Below are positions 55,046 through 60,000 of a stretch of DNA of 60,000 nt, piece by piece; the first letter of the stretch is position 1; every line of letters starts with the position of its first letter. The DNA is from Bolinopsis microptera. Its lineage: Eukaryota; Ctenophora; Tentaculata; Lobata; Bolinopsidae. The notes under the pieces are model-generated. The model was not told the DNA's origin and searched no databases. It worked only from the letters and a program-made list of their open reading frames with translations. The stretch is taken from assembly GCF_026151205.1 (NCBI RefSeq), contig NC_087074.1, forward strand, positions 16,567,962 to 16,627,961, read 5' to 3'. Made by a program: the position numbers and the translations under genes.

Positions 55046-56465
55046 TTTATATAAAGAAGAAATAGGAGAGGTCCAAGAATTGAACCCTGTGGGACACCAA
55101 ATTGAATAGATAGGGTATCTGATTTTTCTCCTACAACTTCAGTGTATTGTTGCCTGTTTGTTAAGTAGCTTTTTATGAGGTTATTTGCAACTCCTCTCAC
55201 TCCACATCCCTCTAATTTTATAAGAAGTGTTGAATGATCGATGGTGTCAAAAGCTTTGCTAAGGTCAATGAATATTCCTAAAACATGATTCTTAAGTTTA
55301 AGAGATTTCGTAATTAAATCTACAGAGTAATTGGCTGCATGAGATGTAGAGTGAGATTTCCTAAATCCAAACTGTGTCTTCGATATAACTCCCTGGGAGC
55401 TAACAAATCCGTATATTCTAGAATATATGAGCTTTTCAAAGATCTTACCGAAGACGGACAGTGTGGAGATAGGACGGTAGTTCTCGATTTCTTCTGGGTT
55501 ACCTTTCTTATATACAGGTGTTATTTTACCAGTTTTCAGGACATCAGGAAATATACCTTGGGTCATAAGGATATTGAAGTAGTTCGATAATACAGGTGCA
55601 ATTACATGAGATGACTTTTTTATTACACTTATGGGAATGTCACTGGCTTTACCATTTTCGAACTCTCTTATGATTTTCAATATTTCGTTCGAGGAGCAAT
55701 CTTCTAACCTAATATTTTTTTCATTTCTTGGGTTCAGGAAGTCATAGAAAGTTTTCATGGGTAATATAGGCAGGCCATTAGATAGATTATTCAGTGTCTC
55801 ATTCAGCTTTGGTGCAATAGAGACAAACCAAGCATTGAATCCATTAGCAATTGCTCTTCTATCAACTATTCTTTGGTTATCAATGATAAATGGGGGCTTG
55901 GTTTGCCTCTTCTTTTTGCCTCTGAGTTCGTTAATAATTTGCCAGGTTTTCTTGCTGTTTTCACAGTTGTTTAGAATTTCGTTACAGTAATGCCAACGTT
56001 TGGCAGCTTTAATGATAGCTTTGAGCATCCTACGATAATCACTAAATACTTGGTATAGCAAGATATTACCACCAGGGTTCTTATTGGTAACGGTGTCAGA
56101 CCACTCCTTACGTAGTTCATGCTTTCTTTCTACAGACTGGATGATACTGTCTGTAATCCATGGGTTAAGTTTAGGAGTTCTTTTTGTCACTTTCGGTACC
56201 TCCAGTTTGCAGTGTTTGTCAAGTGTCTGGTCAAAACATGCCGTAAACTCATCAAATTTTGTTGAAGGAGTGAGCTGGTTTACCTCTACCTCAAGTTCAG
56301 TTACAAAGCTTTTTAATTTGGAACTTGAGTAATCATAATAGCGGACATGTTTCTGAGGCTCTGTACTGCGAGGGGTCTCTACTGAAGTGAAGGTAAATAT
56401 AGGGGCATGCTCACCAAGCCGTTCTTCAATAACACCTGATAAGACTATATTCTCAATTTTATTTG
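55039..56465 (-). pseudogene. LINE-A ORF2: end of endonuclease and first half of RT
   Basis: From about 56465: SCIDNILTNKIENIVLSG, GEHAPIF, LNPWITDSIIQSVERKHEL, then RT motifs KTGKITPVYKKG, NYRPISTLSVFGKIFEKLI, QFGFRKSHST, GIFIDLSKAFDTIDHSTLL and VPQGSILGPLLFLLYIN, where the insertion begins. Intact frame across this part. Confidence 0.9.
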
Positions 56466-56795
56466 TTAAAATGTTATCGATACAGGAACTTTTACAGTTT
56501 TGACGAAAATGTGTTGCAATGGAGATAGTCGGGTAAAAGCCGTTTCTAAGACCACAGTATTTAAATGGTCAGATACATAGAGTGCAACACCTGTGCCTTT
56601 TTTCTTACCTGCCAATGTTTCTTGATAGAATCCTGTGTATGATGGAATTTGGTACAGGCCCTGCTGTGCAGGATCAGTATTGGTTTCAGCAAGACCAATC
56701 ATATCAAACGAGTGCCCTATACTTTTGAGTTCAATTAGGACGCTATCAAAGTTAGATGCGTTTCCATCTATATTGTAGAATAAAGTTGATAACAT
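56466..56795 (-). pseudogene. LINE-A ORF2: endonuclease start, with internal deletion
   Basis: LSTLFYNIDGNASNFDSVLI, DMIGLAETNTD and GVALYVSDHLNTVV are the first motifs of an AP-type endonuclease. The frame then jumps near 56545 to NGFYPTISIATHFRQNCKSS, so some 80 residues that normally include the GDFN motif are missing and the frame shifts. The endonuclease cannot be functional. Confidence 0.82.
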
Positions 56796-56882
56796 AGATT
56801 TTTTTGAGGAATTGAGCTGCTTGATTGCATTTAAGAACTCGAGTTTAGAGTAGCGACGGCAACGTTCAAGTACAAGGGCATA

Positions 56883-57155
56883 TTATGCAATTAAGGCATC
56901 TTCCTGGTTTCTATTATCATAGAATCTATCAGAATCTATAGATTCCTCATCAGATGGAAATGGGCAGTACCGTTCCTCTGCAGAACTGGCACACTCGCAG
57001 CACATCCATAGTCCATTTTTGCATGAGTATTTAGCTGATTTGAAACACTTAGTATGGATGGCATTATTACAGTTTTCACACTCTAGTAAAGGTTGTCCGA
57101 TGTTAATAGATCTACTACATGGCTCACACACATCTTTAATCATTTTCATAATCAT
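56883..57155 (-). pseudogene. LINE-A PHD-type zinc finger
   Basis: CEPCSRSINIGQPLLECENC, AIHTKCFKSAKYSCKNG and WMCCECAS give a C4-H-C3-like ladder as in PHD fingers found ahead of the endonuclease in some CR1-type elements. Continues to an acidic DSDRFYD segment. Separated from the endonuclease frame by stops. Confidence 0.75.
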
Positions 57156-57160
57156 TTTTA

Positions 57161-57448
57161 CTAAGTGGGGTTGTTAGACCCCACTGACTGGTTGTGTTTT
57201 CCACGTCTTGTCCGCTCTTGCCTCTCTCTCACATACACCCAATGCTTCACACATCTCACAAATTTGGTAATACCATAAACTCCTAAATGAATATCATCAC
57301 CACCTCTGGTCAGGTTGGTGGCAAGGAGTCCCCTACTATCTAAGAAGTGGCCAACTCCAAGGTGCCACACACTCTGGTTGAAGTTGGCACTTAACATTTC
57401 TCCAACAAGCCGATTGAAGGTCATAATGTTTTTGTTCATTTGAGGCAA
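57161..57448 (-). pseudogene. LINE-A ORF1 C-terminus (SGNH-like)
   Basis: MNKNIMTFNRLVGEMLSANF, VGHFLDSRGLLATNLTRGG and DDIHLGVYGITKFVRCVKHW. The DDIHL...YG pattern matches the Asp-x-x-His end of SGNH hydrolase domains in ORF1 proteins of CR1-like LINEs. 5'-truncated at the direct repeat. Confidence 0.7.
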
Positions 57449-57457
57449 ATTGAGGTA

Positions 57458-57486
57458 ATTGTTATATTATGTGTATATTGTTTGAA
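57458..57486. repeat. Right direct repeat flanking LINE-A
   Basis: Matches 52776-52804 over 29 bases with one mismatch. Confidence 0.65.
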
Positions 57487-57497
57487 ATTCTTCTTAG

Positions 57498-58239
57498 TTA
57501 GAGAGACCAAGTTTTTAGGTGTTATTATTGACGAAAAGCTAAAATGGGATGTCCAAATAAGAGCCCTCAACTCGAAACTTAGGTGTGAGATCGGAAGACT
57601 CAGTAGAATACGACACGTTATCCTGAAAAAACACCATAAAGAATTGTACCACACGTTATTTGAGTCACACCTAAGATTTGGAATATCGGTATGGGGGGAG
57701 GGGGGGGGGGGTCGAGTAACAATATGCTTCAACCTATCTTCATCACTCAGAAAAAATGTATCAGAATACTATTTGGTGACCTTGAAGCATATCTAGATAA
57801 ATTTAGAACATGTGCCAGAACACGTTGTATAGATGAACAAATCCTAGGAAGGGAATTCTTTGGAAAAGAGCATACAAAGCCGTTGTTTAACAAGAACGGC
57901 CTTCTTACTGTCCACAACCTGTACAAATACACATGTCTATTAGAACTGTTCAAAATTGTCAGATTAGAATCTCCAATCTCACTCCTATCTTTACTCCACA
58001 GATCACCATCACAAAGACGTTCAGACCAGTTCATCACCCCGAACCCATCATCCTCTTTCATTTATCAATCAACAAAAATGTGGAACGACTGTCGAAAAAT
58101 TGACAGTTTGATAAGCTTTACTAAGTCAACGAACTTAGTTAAAGTAACACTGAAAAGTGAGCTACTCAAGATACAGTCCAGGTACGAAGAATTAGAATGG
58201 ACAGAATTAAACTTCGATAAGAATGAGCTTGTATTTTAA
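57498..58239 (+). pseudogene. LINE ORF2 C-terminal fragment (LINE-B), frameshifted at a poly-G run
   Basis: Starts TKFLGVIIDEKLKWDVQIRA and continues ELYHTLFESHLRFGISVWG, then a G-rich stretch at 57691-57712 shifts the frame to PIFITQKKCIRILFGDLEAY and REFFGKEHTKPLFNKNGLL, ending at 58239. Same superfamily as LINE-A but clearly divergent (LINE-A: TKPIFKHNNILAIQNLY). 5'-truncated. Confidence 0.85.
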
Positions 58240-59359
58240 AACAGAGTCCTTTGACTTTATTATTTTGAAATTGAAGAATCGTCTGGCCATAACTCATTTC
58301 GTTCGCATTATAGATTCACATTCACTTTCATTTTCACTATCACACACAGTACAGGGTCATACCTCAATACCAAATTATTATAGGGCACAAGAACAAATTT
58401 GTTTACAATTATCAAAATATGTTGAGCCCAGCAGCTTACTTCCTTTCCTCTCTTCCCCCGTCGTCTGGAGCGTGTGATTTTTGTTGATATCCGAGCTCTT
58501 GTTGTTTTTATCTTTTGGTTAACTTTCTGTGATTGGACTCGGTATTTTCGTCCCGGCCGACTGGGACGATGCTTGCTCGCCAGTTAAGCTATACTGTAGA
58601 TGTATTCACATCGCCCCTCACTCAGTCACAGACCAAACCAGTTCATCACTCACTCACCAAATTGCCGACCCAATATCTATTGAAGTGGCAAAATAAATTT
58701 TCTAGACAAATGACATATCGATATTATTGCTGCAGCAGATACAAATACCAACATTATTATATTCCCAAACGTTTCAACCATTAAATTAACTAGGAAATTC
58801 AATCCTCAACTTAACATTTACTGTTTTAAACTGAGGTGATGATATTAACTTAACTTATTTTTTTTTACATACTCCTTCTTAGTGTGGTGACTTGGGGTCC
58901 ATAAATATAACAATACAAGCTGATAAACCAAAAAAGAACAACTGGGGTAGGTAGGTAGCCCTGGTGGGTGCATAAACTTTACGGTCTGCTCTCTCCAAGA
59001 TCAGCCTGCTTCTCCATTTTACCGTGAAGCCTAATTTCTGGTTTTTATAAATACAATGCAAGTGCAGGTTTACTAATCTTAATCTACTTAACAACTCAAT
59101 AGCCCAAGTCACCATACCCGTAGTATATTCCATGGTAATAGAAGAACTTTAAAGTTTTTCAAATTGTTGCTATAATTGATTTAAATAAAAAATTGTTGTT
59201 TTCTTGAAAAAAAAAAAAAAAAATTGTTGTTTTCTTGATGACACTAATTTCTACAAACCACAAAATATTAAATATAAAATGTGTCCAGTATGGCGCAAAT
59301 GCATAATTTGATAATTTCTCGACGCCGTCGACGGGGTGAGAGTTATCTGAACCAACTGC
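58240..59359. other. No gene seen
   Basis: AT-rich. AAAATTGTTGTTTTCTTGA is duplicated around a poly-A run (59190-59240), as after a retrotransposition or slippage event. Otherwise nothing recognised. Confidence 0.45.
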
Positions 59360-60000
59360 ATGCCCCTACGATTGCATCACCACGAAAAAGCCACGTCAGC
59401 AACAATATTTTCAACAATCGCCCTGGCGGCCATGCTGGCCAGCCAGGGCACAGTCCCGATCGCTCCTGATCCACCCCTTGGTCTAACTTATGGTCTAACT
59501 TATGGTCCTGGCACAGTCCCGACTGCTACCGCTCCTGTACTTAGTCTAACGTACGATCCTGGCAGCAACATCTCAGATGGCGGAATAGATTGGAACTGCA
59601 ACACTAAACAGAACAGAAACTCAACAAACATCGAACAGACACCGAACACTATATACTACTCTAGAAATGGTTTGGACACTTTAAATGATTGCTGTAATGG
59701 CCCTTATCAGTCGTACAAAGAGATAAGGACAACTATTTGTAAAAGTACATTACACGCAATAGAACACATTAGAATTGTAATTGTACATTGCACAAGACTT
59801 TTCGAGCTAATATTCCTGGAGTTATTGCAGTCCTGCTTTAAAGCATTGATGAATATTGTAGGAACGTGCATGTATTATTTTGATGTATGGGGTAGACAAG
59901 GACATGACTTTATAGTGTGGTTTTGGAATGTGAGTTATAGTTTCGAGCGTTTAAACAGCAATTTGATTTATAACATATGCAGCAGATATATCTCTAATGT
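59360..60000 (+). CDS. Unknown open frame leaving the window (partial)
   Basis: Open for 213 codons from the ATG at 59360 (in-frame TGA 12 bases upstream) to the last base. N-terminal part MPLRLHHHEKATSATIFSTI, then a Pro/Thr/Gly segment with a repeat (PLGLTYGLTYGPGTVPTAT, VLSLTYDPGS), then an Asn-rich linker. A hydrophobic Cys-containing region follows (IRIVIVHCTRLFELIFLELL, NIVGTCMYYFDVWG). Not recognised. It might be a cellular gene or the ORF1 region of a further retroelement. A shorter frame at 59281-59469 overlaps it and may be the alternative. Confidence 0.4.
   Translation, partial: MPLRLHHHEKATSATIFSTIALAAMLASQGTVPIAPDPPLGLTYGLTYGPGTVPTATAPVLSLTYDPGSNISDGGIDWNCNTKQNRNSTNIEQTPNTIYYSRNGLDTLNDCCNGPYQSYKEIRTTICKSTLHAIEHIRIVIVHCTRLFELIFLELLQSCFKALMNIVGTCMYYFDVWGRQGHDFIVWFWNVSYSFERLNSNLIYNICSRYISN

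Larger units (their letters stand above)
52805..57457 (-). mobile_element. Long non-LTR retrotransposon (LINE-A) with ORF1 end, PHD, endonuclease and RT; dead
   Basis: In minus-strand order: end of ORF1 with an SGNH-esterase-like tail (57448-57161), ORF2 with a PHD-type zinc finger (57155-56883), an AP-endonuclease part (56795-56200), RT (56190-55039 and 54455-53435), then about 600 bp of 3' sequence. Nearly identical 29-base direct repeats (52776, 57458) flank it. It is 5'-truncated within ORF1, has a deletion in the endonuclease, and is split by a second LINE at about 54443-55045. CR1-like by domain order. Confidence 0.85.

Overview
This is an AT-rich animal (metazoan) nuclear segment. The evidence is spliced genes with GT-AG introns, a tRNA-derived SINE, several non-LTR retrotransposons, TIR DNA transposons and very abundant minisatellites. 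The gene content (PI4KA, DCTN3, ATE1, a TRIM37-type protein, unusual rhodopsin-like GPCRs and a secreted F-type-lectin-like protein) and the LINE types suit an early-branching invertebrate. My best guess is a cnidarian, but nothing here proves the phylum.

Layout. Positions 305-34846 (minus strand) hold the N-terminal half of PI4KA. I could place 23 exons, 3,267 coding bases, in one continuous frame (1,089 codons) from the start codon at 34846 to a donor at 305; the kinase domain lies beyond the left edge. Two PI4KA introns carry genes on the opposite strand: a secreted lectin/sushi-like protein (14616-16417) in the intron 7788-16982, and a tandem pair of class A GPCR genes (25828-27203 and 27890-29704) in the intron 23932-30208. 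DCTN3 (dynactin p24) follows at 37885-40027 (minus, 4 exons, 182 aa). A LINE ORF1-like gene is at 40751-41647 (plus), ATE1 arginyltransferase at 42192-43880 (minus, 2 exons, 480 aa), and an uninterrupted TRIM37-type E3 ligase frame at 45010-46446 (minus). From about 46.5 kb to the right edge the DNA is mostly a graveyard of LINE fragments, including two clear insertions of one LINE into another, a perfect 10-bp satellite, and an open frame that leaves the window at 60000.

Most striking signal. The large tandem arrays inside these genes sit against exons, and in many of them each repeat unit is a copy of the splice junction: a few exon bases plus the donor GT, or branch-point-like CTAAC, pyrimidine tract, AG and the first exon bases. 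This occurs at PI4KA exons 1, 3, 8 and 18, in the nested lectin gene and in GPCR 2. Two-copy early forms occur at PI4KA exons 10 and 14. Arrays of CTAAC/CTAAT-rich units abut the acceptors of PI4KA exon 13 and DCTN3 exon 4. Two genes unrelated to PI4KA show the same thing, which suggests a genome-wide process that seeds minisatellites at splice sites. The array before PI4KA exon 1 ends exactly at the initiator ATG.

Mobile elements include a 1.6-kb element with GGCAATTCCAC ends, a 2-kb element with GGGGGGGTTGCAACGACC ends and a decayed basic ORF, a TA-flanked mariner-type element in DCTN3 intron 1, a 58-bp-arm hairpin between DCTN3 and the ORF1-like gene, and LINEs carrying PHD finger, endonuclease, reverse transcriptase and SGNH-type ORF1 remnants.
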